In this document: positions 35,966 through 43,333 of the stretch, one piece after another
Numbering within the stretch: position 1 is the first letter of the stretch
Layout of the letters: every line of letters starts with the position of its first letter
NCBI GenBank assembly: GCA_903927345.1
Contig: CAIYMO010000053.1
Location: forward strand, 222,479-286,478
Source of the DNA: an uncultured Armatimonadota bacterium
Lineage (GTDB): Bacteria; Armatimonadota; Fimbriimonadia; Fimbriimonadales; Fimbriimonadaceae
Length of the DNA: 64,000 bases
Direction of reading: 5' to 3'
Notes under the pieces: model-generated
What the model saw: only the letters and a program-made list of their open reading frames with translations
Told to the model about the DNA's origin: nothing
Database searches by the model: none
Translations under genes and position numbers: made by a program

Positions 35966-36579
35966 AGCTCTCCTAGCATGGGAGTTACCCGGTCCCGAAG
36001 GGCGCGTCGGGCTCGCAGCACGCGGAGCTTGGCTCCACCAACACTACAGTTGCAAATCTCGGCAATCTCGTCGTATTCTCGTTCTTCCAGATCTCGCATG
36101 ATAATCATCTGGCGGTGATGATCTGGCAGGGCAAGAATTGCCTTTCGTAAAATGTTCTGACGAGATTCTTGTTCCAGGTTTGCAACAGGATTCTCAAAGT
36201 TTCCAACCGTCATCCAGTCCAGAGCGCCCTGAGCTTCTTTCTGCTCAAGGTTCGTACGCCGGGTGCTCATTCGGGCTTGGTCGGTGCCAAGATTGCTCAC
36301 GATGCGCAGAAGCCACGTGGTGAACTTGGCCTCATCGCGGTATCGGTGCAAATTTTGGTATGCCCGAACAAACGCCTCTTGAACCAGGTCCTCAGCATCG
36401 TCGCGGCGGTGCGACATCTGATAGGCAAATCGGTAAACCATCAGTCGGTGACGATCAAAAAGCTGCTCAAAAGCGGCGTAGTCACCATCGCGGGCACGTT
36501 TCACGAGCGATTCATCTGAATCGGCATCGATCTTCGTGGTGATCGCGGTTCTAAGGCTCATTGTTAGGGTTCGTGCCAT
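35962..36579 (-). CDS. ECF-family RNA polymerase sigma factor
   Basis: A 205-residue RpoE-like factor with region 2 (FEQLFDRHRLMVYRFAYQM, then DDAEDLVQEAFVRAYQNL) and region 4 (ALPDHHRQMIIMRDLEEREYDEIAEICNCSVG). The first in a three-gene unit with an anti-sigma and an HtrA-like gene, an arrangement that recalls the rpoE-rseA-...-degP envelope-stress order of other bacteria. A later ATG (residue 7) is also possible as start. Confidence 0.92.
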   Translation of the reverse strand: MARTLTMSLRTAITTKIDADSDESLVKRARDGDYAAFEQLFDRHRLMVYRFAYQMSHRRDDAEDLVQEAFVRAYQNLHRYRDEAKFTTWLLRIVSNLGTDQARMSTRRTNLEQKEAQGALDWMTVGNFENPVANLEQESRQNILRKAILALPDHHRQMIIMRDLEEREYDEIAEICNCSVGGAKLRVLRARRALRDRVTPMLGEL

Positions 36580-36640
36580 CTTCGGTCCGTCCTTGTTTTC
36601 TTATAGAAACTGACGGATGAGCGTGGCTGGCGTTTCGGTT

Positions 36641-37096
36641 TTATGCGGCGTCTACATCTAGGATAACCGTTACCGGTCCATCATTGATCAGCGAGACCTG
36701 CATATCGGCTCCAAATATGCCGGTCTGGGTTGGAATTCCGAGGTTTCGGAGCTCAAATACGAACTCATCAAACAGCTCCTTTCCAAGATCGAATCCGGCA
36801 GAACTCATGAAGCTGGGGCGATTCTGCTTCTTTGCGTCGCCATAAACCGTGAAGTTGCTCACCGCCAAAACGTCGTAATCGTCGGACCGCAAGTCATTGA
36901 GCGAGAGGTTCATCTTCCCTTCAAGGTCATTGAAAATCCGAAGCACCGCTACCTTTGCTGCGAGCTTCTTCGCTTCCGCCGATGTGTCGTTCTTGTGGAC
37001 TCCCACCAGCAACATCAGCCCCCGACCGCAACGCCCAACTTCCCTTCCGTCAACTTGGACGGTGGCCGCCGAAACGCGCTGAACAATGGCTCTCAT
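36641..37096 (-). CDS. dtd: D-aminoacyl-tRNA deacylase
   Basis: A 151-residue enzyme that hydrolyses D-amino acids from tRNA. Motifs: MRAIVQRVSAATVQVDG at the start, SNFTVYGDAKKQNRPSF (usual SQFTLYGD) and NDGPVTVILD near the end (usual NxGPVT). Length is normal. It starts upstream of nothing on the same strand and follows the sigma operon. Housekeeping, so little can be read from the context. Confidence 0.95.
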   Translation of the reverse strand: MRAIVQRVSAATVQVDGREVGRCGRGLMLLVGVHKNDTSAEAKKLAAKVAVLRIFNDLEGKMNLSLNDLRSDDYDVLAVSNFTVYGDAKKQNRPSFMSSAGFDLGKELFDEFVFELRNLGIPTQTGIFGADMQVSLINDGPVTVILDVDAA

Positions 37097-37195
37097 AAGA
37101 AGAAGGTCCGAATGCGCATCGGACGCGCATTTTGAACTCAGTTATTCTAGCAAATCATCGAATCGGATCACCGTCCCAGAGCGTCAGTAACCCCG

Positions 37196-37858
37196 ATGAT
37201 CCTTGCCCTTATGATTCAGCAGCCCACCATCCTCGAAAACAAGATGAAGGACAAATGGGAGGTAACCGCGATGATTCCTGCCTTTATGGGCAAGGATCCT
37301 GTCTCACGACTCGCAAAGCAAGCGGTCACGACCAAGATGACCAAGGACTTCAACGAGTTCATGAAGGAAGTCAAGAAGGACTGGGTGCCCGGCTACGAAA
37401 GTGCTCCCTACGGCTTTGATTCTGGGGCAGTTCGCCACCTCGGCGAGACGACCGCGCAGTCCTACACCGTCTCGACGTACCGATTCCTTGGCGGCGCTCA
37501 CGGAGTTGGAGTCGTGGAGTGCATGAACTTCGCCCTCGTCAACGGAAAAGCCAAGCAGCTCCAAATTTGGGACATCTTCCGCAAAGACAAGCGTGTGCAG
37601 CTCGAGAAAACTATTCTCGCCAAAGCGAAGAAGAATCCGATGACAGACTGGCTACAGGACCCCGAAATGAACAAAAAATTCGAGCCATCCGAGCTCGCGA
37701 ACTTCTGGGTAAAGGGCAAAGACGGTTGCGTCTGGGAGTTTGATCCTTACGTGCTGGGCAGCTACGCATCCGGACCTTTTACCTTCGATTTCAGTTGGAA
37801 AGAGCTGAAACCGTTCCTGCGGTCGCCAAACCCGCTGAAAAAGTTTATCAACCCTTGA
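37196..37858 (+). CDS. DUF3298 domain protein
   Basis: A 220-residue protein with the RsiV-type DUF3298 pattern: FLGGAHGVGVVECMNF, LQIWDIFRKDKRVQLEK, and FDPYVLGSYASGPFTFDFSW. In Bacillus this domain occurs in the sigma-V anti-sigma factor that binds lysozyme, but there is no anti-sigma head here. A weak hydrophobic N-terminus (MILALMIQQP) might be a signal peptide. Position next to dtd gives no further clue. Confidence 0.82.
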   Translation: MILALMIQQPTILENKMKDKWEVTAMIPAFMGKDPVSRLAKQAVTTKMTKDFNEFMKEVKKDWVPGYESAPYGFDSGAVRHLGETTAQSYTVSTYRFLGGAHGVGVVECMNFALVNGKAKQLQIWDIFRKDKRVQLEKTILAKAKKNPMTDWLQDPEMNKKFEPSELANFWVKGKDGCVWEFDPYVLGSYASGPFTFDFSWKELKPFLRSPNPLKKFINP

Positions 37859-37891
37859 TTCCAAGGGGACGTTCCGCTATGCTACGAGGAG

Positions 37892-38635
37892 ATGGAAACT
37901 CCTCCGATGTCAAACTATCCTCGTGGCGGTCCTGGTGGGACCGGAGGCGGAACGTATGCAACGCCAACCCGAACACCCGGCATCTACTTTGAAGATATCG
38001 GCAATGCTTGGCGCATGATCACCAAGAATCCGTCGGTGTATATCGTCGGCGGACTCGTTCTGCTCATCGCAATGTCTGCGATTTCGGTACCGTTGTCCAT
38101 CCTCGGCAACATCCTCATGTACGGTTCTGCTTTGCCAACCGCCGAGGCACAACGAAACCCGAACTTTGCGATGTTCCCTGTTCAGTTCGGATTAAGCCTA
38201 GTCGCAGGAGGCGTCAACGCAGCTCTTATGGCGGGTGTGGCTCTCGCGGCAATCGAAGAAGCCGACACCGGGGCAACCCGATTCGAAACCCTCTTCTCAG
38301 GGTTTAAGAACTTTGGCAACCTGATCGTCGGTTCCATCGCCTACTCGTTCATCGTAACGATCGGTTCACTACTCTGTATCGTTCCCGGCATCTACTTGCT
38401 CGGTGCGCTTGCCTTCACAAACCTCGCTGTGATCGTCTTCGGAATTTCCGGTATAGACGGATTGAAGAAGTCGTTCGAGATGCTCAAGCCATACGCGTGG
38501 TCAATGTTTGCATTGCTCCTCGTTTCGGGGTGCGTTTCGGGTCTTGGAATCTTCCTGTGCTGCTTTGGTATTTTCGTGACCTGGCCAATCCAACAAGTTG
38601 TTGTCGGTCTTCACTTCCGCGACTTCCGAGGCTAA
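37892..38635 (+). CDS. Unknown polytopic membrane protein
   Basis: A 247-residue protein with a polar Pro/Gly-rich N-terminus (about 1-30) and about five membrane segments (50-75, 100-125, 145-175, 182-200 and 208-235). The layout resembles glycerophosphodiesterase-type membrane domains and YciC-like proteins. A GAGGAG site directly before the ATG is close, so a start at the ATG of codon 6 (MSNYP) is also possible. Ended by the terminator at 38649. Confidence 0.75.
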   Translation: METPPMSNYPRGGPGGTGGGTYATPTRTPGIYFEDIGNAWRMITKNPSVYIVGGLVLLIAMSAISVPLSILGNILMYGSALPTAEAQRNPNFAMFPVQFGLSLVAGGVNAALMAGVALAAIEEADTGATRFETLFSGFKNFGNLIVGSIAYSFIVTIGSLLCIVPGIYLLGALAFTNLAVIVFGISGIDGLKKSFEMLKPYAWSMFALLLVSGCVSGLGIFLCCFGIFVTWPIQQVVVGLHFRDFRG

Positions 38636-38648
38636 GCCTCCCAACAGA

Positions 38649-38676
38649 AATCCCCTCAAATCGGAGGGGATTTTTC
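38649..38676 (+). terminator. Rho-independent terminator
   Basis: Stem AATCCCCTC (38649-38657) pairs with GAGGGGATT (38664-38672) around loop AAATCG, followed by a TTTTT tract. It ends the membrane-protein transcript and isolates the capsid cassette from upstream reading. Confidence 0.9.
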
Positions 38677-38686
38677 TTGCCTTAGG

Positions 38687-38717
38687 TTGACATTAGTAGA
38701 ACTTCGTCTCCTATATA
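38687..38717 (+). promoter_or_regulatory. Strong promoter of the capsid cassette
   Basis: A perfect -35 TTGACA (38687-38692) and TATATA (38712-38717; CTATAT at 18-base spacing overlaps). The start codon ATG 38724 lies 6 bases after the -10, so transcription should begin at or beside the first codon and give a leaderless message. Confidence 0.75.
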
Positions 38718-38723
38718 GTGACC

Positions 38724-39623
38724 ATGATCGCAAACCCAACAACGGTCGCTGACACGCGACTTGACCTTCTGCGCCGAGCGGCACTCGCTGGCCCGGGTTA
38801 TCAGGGCGCCCGAAATGAAGTGAGCGAAGCCACTCGGCTCGCGCTCGTCGCCGAGTTCAAAAGCCACGGCATCGAAGCCCCTGCATATCTCATGCACCCC
38901 ACCACGTGGGTCGAACGACGAGCCAAGCTTTTCGAAGCCGGAGACTATCCGGACAAGGGCGTGAACGTCACCACCGACCACCTCGGCTCCATCGCCAGCA
39001 ATTTCGACCTTCCAGTCCCCGTCCTAATTGAGCACGGAGACTCACCCTTGCACCTAGGCTTCCTCATCGCAGTCGATGCCGAAGGTGCAAATCTCTCCGG
39101 TCTCATTGCTCTCACCAAAGAAGCAGACCAGCTCCTGATCAAGAGTGGCGCGCAAAGCCTCTCCGTCGGTCTAGAACGCGACTTGCAGAACATCCGCGAA
39201 GTCAGCGTCGTTCGCAATCCACGGGTGCCCAGCGCGCGCCTCTTTGACACTCGCCCGCTGTTCAGCAGCGGATTCGAAGACGTCGACTACCGTAAGCTGG
39301 CCCAGCAGCACCAAGCTGAGAGCCGAAAAGAACAAGCCGCCATCCAAGCCGAAAAGATGGTGAACGCCGGACAGCTCGCCCCGCGCCACGCCAAAGTCGC
39401 CACGCTCCTCTTTGCCTGCGACGCCGAGGTCGAAGGGCAATCAGTCGCCGATCTCGTAACCCAACTCCTTGATGAGCTCCCGAAGGCAAACATCTTTAGC
39501 CAACAGGCGCCCGCCGCCGCCGACCACGAATCGGCCCTCAACCTTCTTCTCCCCGAGGAATCTGCGTTCTACCGACGCCACTTCCCCGGGATCGACCTCA
39601 GCGAAATCGCCAAACGGCGCTAA
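38724..39623 (+). CDS. Mu-gpI-like capsid protease/scaffold protein
   Basis: A 299-residue phage-type maturation protease fused to a scaffold domain. The first half has the prohead protease layout: strand-helix region with VNVTTDHLGSIASNF, VLIEHGDSPLHLGFL (candidate catalytic His) and SGAQSLSVGLERDL (candidate Ser), then VSVVRNPRVPSARLF. The second half is helical and matches the gpI C-terminal scaffold pattern (KMVNAGQLAPRHAKVATLLFA and FARPxAN-type LDELPKANIF). It precedes the capsid gene, as in Mu. Catalytic assignment is by pattern. Confidence 0.78.
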   Translation: MIANPTTVADTRLDLLRRAALAGPGYQGARNEVSEATRLALVAEFKSHGIEAPAYLMHPTTWVERRAKLFEAGDYPDKGVNVTTDHLGSIASNFDLPVPVLIEHGDSPLHLGFLIAVDAEGANLSGLIALTKEADQLLIKSGAQSLSVGLERDLQNIREVSVVRNPRVPSARLFDTRPLFSSGFEDVDYRKLAQQHQAESRKEQAAIQAEKMVNAGQLAPRHAKVATLLFACDAEVEGQSVADLVTQLLDELPKANIFSQQAPAAADHESALNLLLPEESAFYRRHFPGIDLSEIAKRR

Positions 39624-39629
39624 ACCATC

Positions 39630-40055
39630 ATGCCAGCACTTACCAAAGCATTTGAAACCTACGAAAAGCCGGGAATCGTTGTCTCCTACAACGTCGGCAT
39701 AAACACGTCCATCTACAAAGGCGCCCTCGTCGGCGTCAACTCGTCGGGGCTCGTCGTACCGATGAACCACGCCACCGCCAGTCTAAAGTTCATCGGAATC
39801 GCCAACGAGTCCGTGATCACCACGACCGAGGCAAAGCGCATCACGATCACTAAGTCCGGCACCTTCGTGCTCCCCAGCGGCTCCACCGTCGCCGGAAAGC
39901 TCGGCGGAGACGCTTGGGCAAAGAGTGACAACGAGGTCCAGGACTCTTCAACCGGTCTGACCAACGCCTACATCGTCGGAACCATCGTCGGCATCGAATC
40001 AACCTCGACAAATGGTAACGGCTACCGCATCCGAATCGACAACCACACCAAATAA
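39630..40055 (+). CDS. Head decoration-like protein
   Basis: A 141-residue all-beta protein placed between the protease and the major capsid gene, where decoration or scaffold proteins lie in Mu-like phages. Strands are visible (IYKGALVGVNSSGLVVPM, then VGTIVGIESTSTNGNGYRIRI), and the layout recalls DUF2190-type decoration proteins. Assignment rests mostly on position. It starts 6 bases after the protease gene. Confidence 0.65.
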   Translation: MPALTKAFETYEKPGIVVSYNVGINTSIYKGALVGVNSSGLVVPMNHATASLKFIGIANESVITTTEAKRITITKSGTFVLPSGSTVAGKLGGDAWAKSDNEVQDSSTGLTNAYIVGTIVGIESTSTNGNGYRIRIDNHTK

Positions 40056-40057
40056 CC

Positions 40058-40963
40058 ATGGCATTAACCAAATCAGATATCCCCGATCTTCTCCTCCCCG
40101 GCCTCAAGGCCGAGTTCGCGCTGGCTTACCGAAATGAGCAACACGCTGATGTCATTTCCCAGCTCGCCACCGTCATCCAGACCACCCAGCCGATTCAGCG
40201 GTATCCCCTGCTCGACAACGCACCTGCCATGCGCGAGTTCGTTGATGAGCGCCGCGCCGTTGGCTTGTCGTCGCAAGCAATCAGCATCGAAGACAAAGTG
40301 TTTGAGTCAACAATCGCCGTCGAACGTAAAGCGCTCGAAGACGACCAGCTCGATCTCATCCGTCTCCGCATCCGTGATTTAGCCAACCGAGTCGTTCATC
40401 ACCGCCATGAGCTAGTCGTCGGTATTCTCACCAAAGGCAACACCATCCAGGGCTACGACGGAACCACTCTTCTTGCCACCGACCACGTCGAAGCGGGCGA
40501 TGAGGCATCCAACATGAGTTCCGATGCGCTCGATTCAGCCGGACTGAAATCCGCCTGCTCAGCGATGATCTCACGCCGAGACAACGAGGGCGTCCCCCTC
40601 GGAATCAGTCCGAACGTCCTGCTGGTCGGCCCACAGAACATGTGGACGGCGATCGAGCTTGTCGAGAGCAAAGGCACCGCGGTCTCATCGGGACAAGTCA
40701 ACGTCTTCAATACGATGCTCAAAGTCGTTGTCTCGCCGTTCATCACGGACGACAAGTGGTTTCTACTCGACACCACTCGCGCTATGCGCAGCGTCATCCT
40801 TCAGCAGCGAAGCGATGTACCCGTCGAGTTCTCCTCGCTTGAATCCGTTCGCGGTTCCGACTCAGCGTTCTTCAGTGATCGGTTTTACTACGGCGTCCGT
40901 GCCCGCTACAACGCAGGTCCAGGCATGTGGCAAACCGTTTATGCCGGAGGAATCGCTAGCTAA
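40058..40963 (+). CDS. Mu gpT-like major capsid protein
   Basis: A 301-residue HK97-fold-type major head subunit related to phage Mu gpT. Family features: VISQLATVIQTTQPIQRYPLL near the start, the HRHELVVGILTKGN helix, GVPLGISPNVLLVGPQN and the C-terminal TDDKWFLLDTTRAM followed by RGSDSAFFSDRFYYGVRARY. The capsid gene and its protease are intact, suggesting selection to keep a shell. The TAA of its stop overlaps the next ATG (TAATG). Confidence 0.85.
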   Translation: MALTKSDIPDLLLPGLKAEFALAYRNEQHADVISQLATVIQTTQPIQRYPLLDNAPAMREFVDERRAVGLSSQAISIEDKVFESTIAVERKALEDDQLDLIRLRIRDLANRVVHHRHELVVGILTKGNTIQGYDGTTLLATDHVEAGDEASNMSSDALDSAGLKSACSAMISRRDNEGVPLGISPNVLLVGPQNMWTAIELVESKGTAVSSGQVNVFNTMLKVVVSPFITDDKWFLLDTTRAMRSVILQQRSDVPVEFSSLESVRGSDSAFFSDRFYYGVRARYNAGPGMWQTVYAGGIAS

Positions 40964-41205
40964 TGGACTGGATCGAAATCGCAACCAGCCTTGGGCTCGG
41001 AGGAGCCCTCGGCGCAATCGTTGGCGTTCTCGCGGCAACCCAAACCGCGAAGCAGAAGTTCGACCAGCTTGGCGAAGCCGTGAGCAAATCCGGCCCTGAG
41101 CTCAAGGCGAAGATTCAACTGCCGTTCGAGGAGTTCAAAGCGGCTTTCGAACGGCTCAGAGTCTCACTCGAGCAGTTGAGGAGGGCAATGAAACGAAGCA
41201 CATGA
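40963..41205 (+). CDS. Small membrane protein of the capsid cassette (80 residues)
   Basis: A Gly-rich N-terminal membrane segment (LGLGGALGAIVGVLAA, about 8-25) is followed by a charged amphipathic helix (about 40-75) with RLRVSLEQLRRAMKR. The start shares an A with the capsid stop; the stop overlaps the next ATG (ATGA). This could be a holin-like or membrane-tethering subunit; no family is claimed. Confidence 0.7.
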   Translation: MDWIEIATSLGLGGALGAIVGVLAATQTAKQKFDQLGEAVSKSGPELKAKIQLPFEEFKAAFERLRVSLEQLRRAMKRST

Positions 41206-41447
41206 TAGAAACCCAAAGTCTTGGCGTCATCGGCCTGTTTATCGTCGCGATGGCAGGTCTGCTCCGGTTCGGGATGATGCAGCATCGCCGGTTAGCAGAT
41301 CAGTTTGTGCAGTTCCTCGAACGCTCATTTGAGCAGCGAGAAGGACTAACCAACCGGATGATGACAACCCTGGAGAGCCTCGCGACGAACGTCGGCGAGA
41401 ACTCGAACCTACTCCACAGAATCATGAACCAGCTGAGGATCGCCTAA
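41202..41447 (+). CDS. Small membrane protein of the capsid cassette, holin-like (81 residues)
   Basis: One membrane segment (LGVIGLFIVAMAGLLRFG, about 7-25) and a long coiled helix (LADQFVQFLERSFEQREGLTNRMMTTLESL). The layout resembles BhlA/UviB-type small holin-like proteins. Coupled on both sides (ATGA, then TAATG). Without a lysis enzyme in the cassette, its role as a holin is uncertain. Confidence 0.68.
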   Translation: MIETQSLGVIGLFIVAMAGLLRFGMMQHRRLADQFVQFLERSFEQREGLTNRMMTTLESLATNVGENSNLLHRIMNQLRIA

Positions 41448-41839
41448 TGCCGATCTCGCTTCCGACCGACCGAATCCTTGAGCGATGCGGACTCGCCGGC
41501 ACCGGAACGACCTACTCCACCCGAGTTTCGTCGCTAGCCGGAGAATTTGCTTCTGCCTTCAATGCCATGTTGCTCTCCTCAGCGTTGGAAGATGAGTCAC
41601 TCACCTGGGCGATCTCCCAAGGCGTGATTGACTTGATCGCCGCCGACTTCGTCGAAATCTTGCGCCGCGAACCGGGCGCGACCGACATCATCACGATCGG
41701 CGACCTCCGAATGGAGCCTTCGCCCTACAGCACCGCCGAGCAGATGCGCCAGCGAGGCTGGGCAAGGTTGATGCCCTTCATGAAGCGGGACATGATCCCC
41801 GAAGACCCCCGCGTCTTCGGGACGGGTGACCGAGGATGA
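41447..41839 (+). CDS. Head-connector-like protein of the capsid cassette
   Basis: A 130-residue protein, mainly helical, with DRILERCGLAGTG, a hydrophobic stretch (FASAFNAMLLSSALEDESL), then FVEILRREPGATDII and a strand with IGDLRMEPSPYSTAEQM. This resembles small head-completion or head-to-tail connector proteins, but the match is by general layout only. TAATG coupling with the previous gene; its stop lies within the 14-base duplication at the next start. Confidence 0.6.
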   Translation: MPISLPTDRILERCGLAGTGTTYSTRVSSLAGEFASAFNAMLLSSALEDESLTWAISQGVIDLIAADFVEILRREPGATDIITIGDLRMEPSPYSTAEQMRQRGWARLMPFMKRDMIPEDPRVFGTGDRG

Positions 41840-41858
41840 CCCTGCGAGGATGACCCTG
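41831..41858 (+). repeat. 14-base tandem duplication at a gene start
   Basis: CGAGGATGACCCTG occurs twice in a row (41831-41844, 41845-41858). The first copy's ATGA would be a normal coupled start overlapping the upstream stop, but its frame ends after five codons; the second copy's ATG (41850) opens the real frame. A likely slip-strand event that moved the start. Confidence 0.75.
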
Positions 41859-42176
41859 CGCGGTCAACGCATCCTGCGGGCGATCCAACGCTACGGCTCG
41901 AGCATGACAGTAGGTACCTCAGCCGTGGTGGGCCTCCTGAGACCGCTGAACATGTCCCAGCTCCAGATCTTCGCGACCAGCGGAGAGTTTGCGAGCTGGG
42001 AGCGCCCAGCGTATCTTGGTGTGTTTCCGCCTGATACCGAGGCGTCACCGGAGGATGAATTCGTCGGCCCGGACTTCGAGGGCATCGTCAAAAGGGTGAT
42101 CCCGGTCCGTCTCATGGATGAACTAGTCGCCCTTCAGCTCCTCATCCAAAAGCTGAGCCCGCCCACAACTCCATAA
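41850..42176 (+). CDS. Last gene of the capsid cassette, unknown
   Basis: A 108-residue protein starting MTLRGQRILRAIQRYGSS, with strands (MTVGTSAVVGLL), a polar loop with PPDTEASPEDEFVG, and a C-terminal helix (RLMDELVALQLLIQKL). It has the size of head-closure or tail-joining proteins but no family is recognised. The start is in the second copy of the 14-base repeat; an in-frame GTG at 41826 would add eight residues. Followed by a terminator 8 bases after the stop. Confidence 0.65.
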   Translation: MTLRGQRILRAIQRYGSSMTVGTSAVVGLLRPLNMSQLQIFATSGEFASWERPAYLGVFPPDTEASPEDEFVGPDFEGIVKRVIPVRLMDELVALQLLIQKLSPPTTP

Positions 42177-42183
42177 ACAAACA

Positions 42184-42212
42184 AGCCCCCTTCACGAATC
42201 ATGAAGGGGGCT
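42184..42212 (+). terminator. Terminator of the capsid cassette
   Basis: A perfect 11-bp stem (AGCCCCCTTCA with TGAAGGGGGCT, loop CGAATCA at 42195-42201) just after the last cassette gene, followed by ATTTGT. It probably serves both convergent genes. Confidence 0.85.
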
Positions 42213-42228
42213 ATTTGTGCGTTGGCGA

Positions 42229-43236
42229 TTAGTGACCGCCGTGGCTCTTATCGTCTTTCTTGTCATCCTTCTTTTCGTCTTTCTTGTCGCCTTTCTTCGA
42301 CTTCGATGACTTGGAAGGCTTCTTGTCTTTAGCTTCAGACTTGCTGTCTTTCTTCTCAGAAGTCGACTTCGAAGACTTCTTATCGTCTGCCTTTGCGTCG
42401 GTCTTCTTGTCGTCGCTCTTCTTAGCGTCGTCCTTCTTCACCTTGGTTGACTTAGAGGTTTTCGTCGCCTTTTTATCATCTGACTTTTTGTCGTCTGACT
42501 TCTTTGGCTCTTCCTTCTTAGCATCTTCCTTCTTGGTGAATCGGCCCGTTTTAGCATCGCGTCCACCGGTTGCTGGTGAGTGCGAATCCTTCTTGACTTC
42601 TTCCTTTTTGCTGTCGCCTTTCTTAGCTTCGTCTTTCTTGGTGAATCGGCCTGTCTTGGAATCGCGTCCACCGGTAGCGGGAGCATGCTCATCCTTCTTG
42701 ACTTCTTCCTTCTTGACGTCGCCTTTCTTAGCGTCATCCTTCTTCGTGAATCGGCCCGCCTTGGAGTCGCGTCCACCAGTAGCTGGAGCGTGATCATCCT
42801 TCTTGACTTCTTCCTTTTTGGCGTCGCCTTTCTTAGCGTCATCCTTCGTAGTGAAACGACCCGTCTTAGGATCTCGACCACCAGCAGCAGGCTTGGTCTC
42901 TTCCTTCTTAGTATCTTCCTTCTTGGTTGAAGACATTCCGCGGACATTGCCAATCAGGACTTGCTCAGCCTTGATGGTCTTGCCCGAAAGCTTTCCGGTA
43001 ATCGAAACTTGCGATCCGCCCGTCAGCTTCGCGACTTCAAATCGCTTGCCGTCGTAGGTGACCTTTGCAGAGCTGCAGTCAACAGTGAACTCGCCTTTGC
43101 GCGATCCCACTGTGAACTTCGTCGCGGTCGGGGTTCCCTTTACAAAACCAGAGACACTCACGGTCTCATCTTTTTTCGCTTGAACCGCGCCGACGGCGAG
43201 GGCAAACACTACGGTTGTCAGTAATTTTCTCAGCAT
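42229..43236 (-). CDS. Exported lysine-rich 35-residue-repeat protein
   Basis: A 335-residue protein with a signal peptide (MLRKLLTTVVFALAVGAVQA), a small beta domain (about 20-105, with strands as in an OB-like fold), then four 35-residue repeats (about 107-235) built on (T/A)GGRD.KTGRFTKKDDAKKGD.KKEEVKKD, and a lysine/aspartate/serine-rich tail (about 236-335) ending SHGGH. The tail is similar in style to histone H1 or to nucleic-acid-binding basic tails. Start: the ATG with AAGGAG upstream; an earlier GTG would add 11 residues. Confidence 0.82.
   Translation of the reverse strand: MLRKLLTTVVFALAVGAVQAKKDETVSVSGFVKGTPTATKFTVGSRKGEFTVDCSSAKVTYDGKRFEVAKLTGGSQVSITGKLSGKTIKAEQVLIGNVRGMSSTKKEDTKKEETKPAAGGRDPKTGRFTTKDDAKKGDAKKEEVKKDDHAPATGGRDSKAGRFTKKDDAKKGDVKKEEVKKDEHAPATGGRDSKTGRFTKKDEAKKGDSKKEEVKKDSHSPATGGRDAKTGRFTKKEDAKKEEPKKSDDKKSDDKKATKTSKSTKVKKDDAKKSDDKKTDAKADDKKSSKSTSEKKDSKSEAKDKKPSKSSKSKKGDKKDEKKDDKKDDKSHGGH
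42517..42930 (-). repeat. Four 105-base tandem repeats
   Basis: The conserved segment recurs at 42541, 42646, 42751 and 42856, exactly 105 bases apart, encoding the 35-residue units of the lysine-rich protein. Copies differ at many third positions, so the array is not freshly made. Confidence 0.9.
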
Positions 43237-43333
43237 GAATGCTATTCTCCTTAGGAGACTCACCCACATTGTACAACGAAGCGGTAAACGAGTCCATGTA
43301 TTTTTGCCAGGTACCCCAGGGGGAGTTTGTTAC

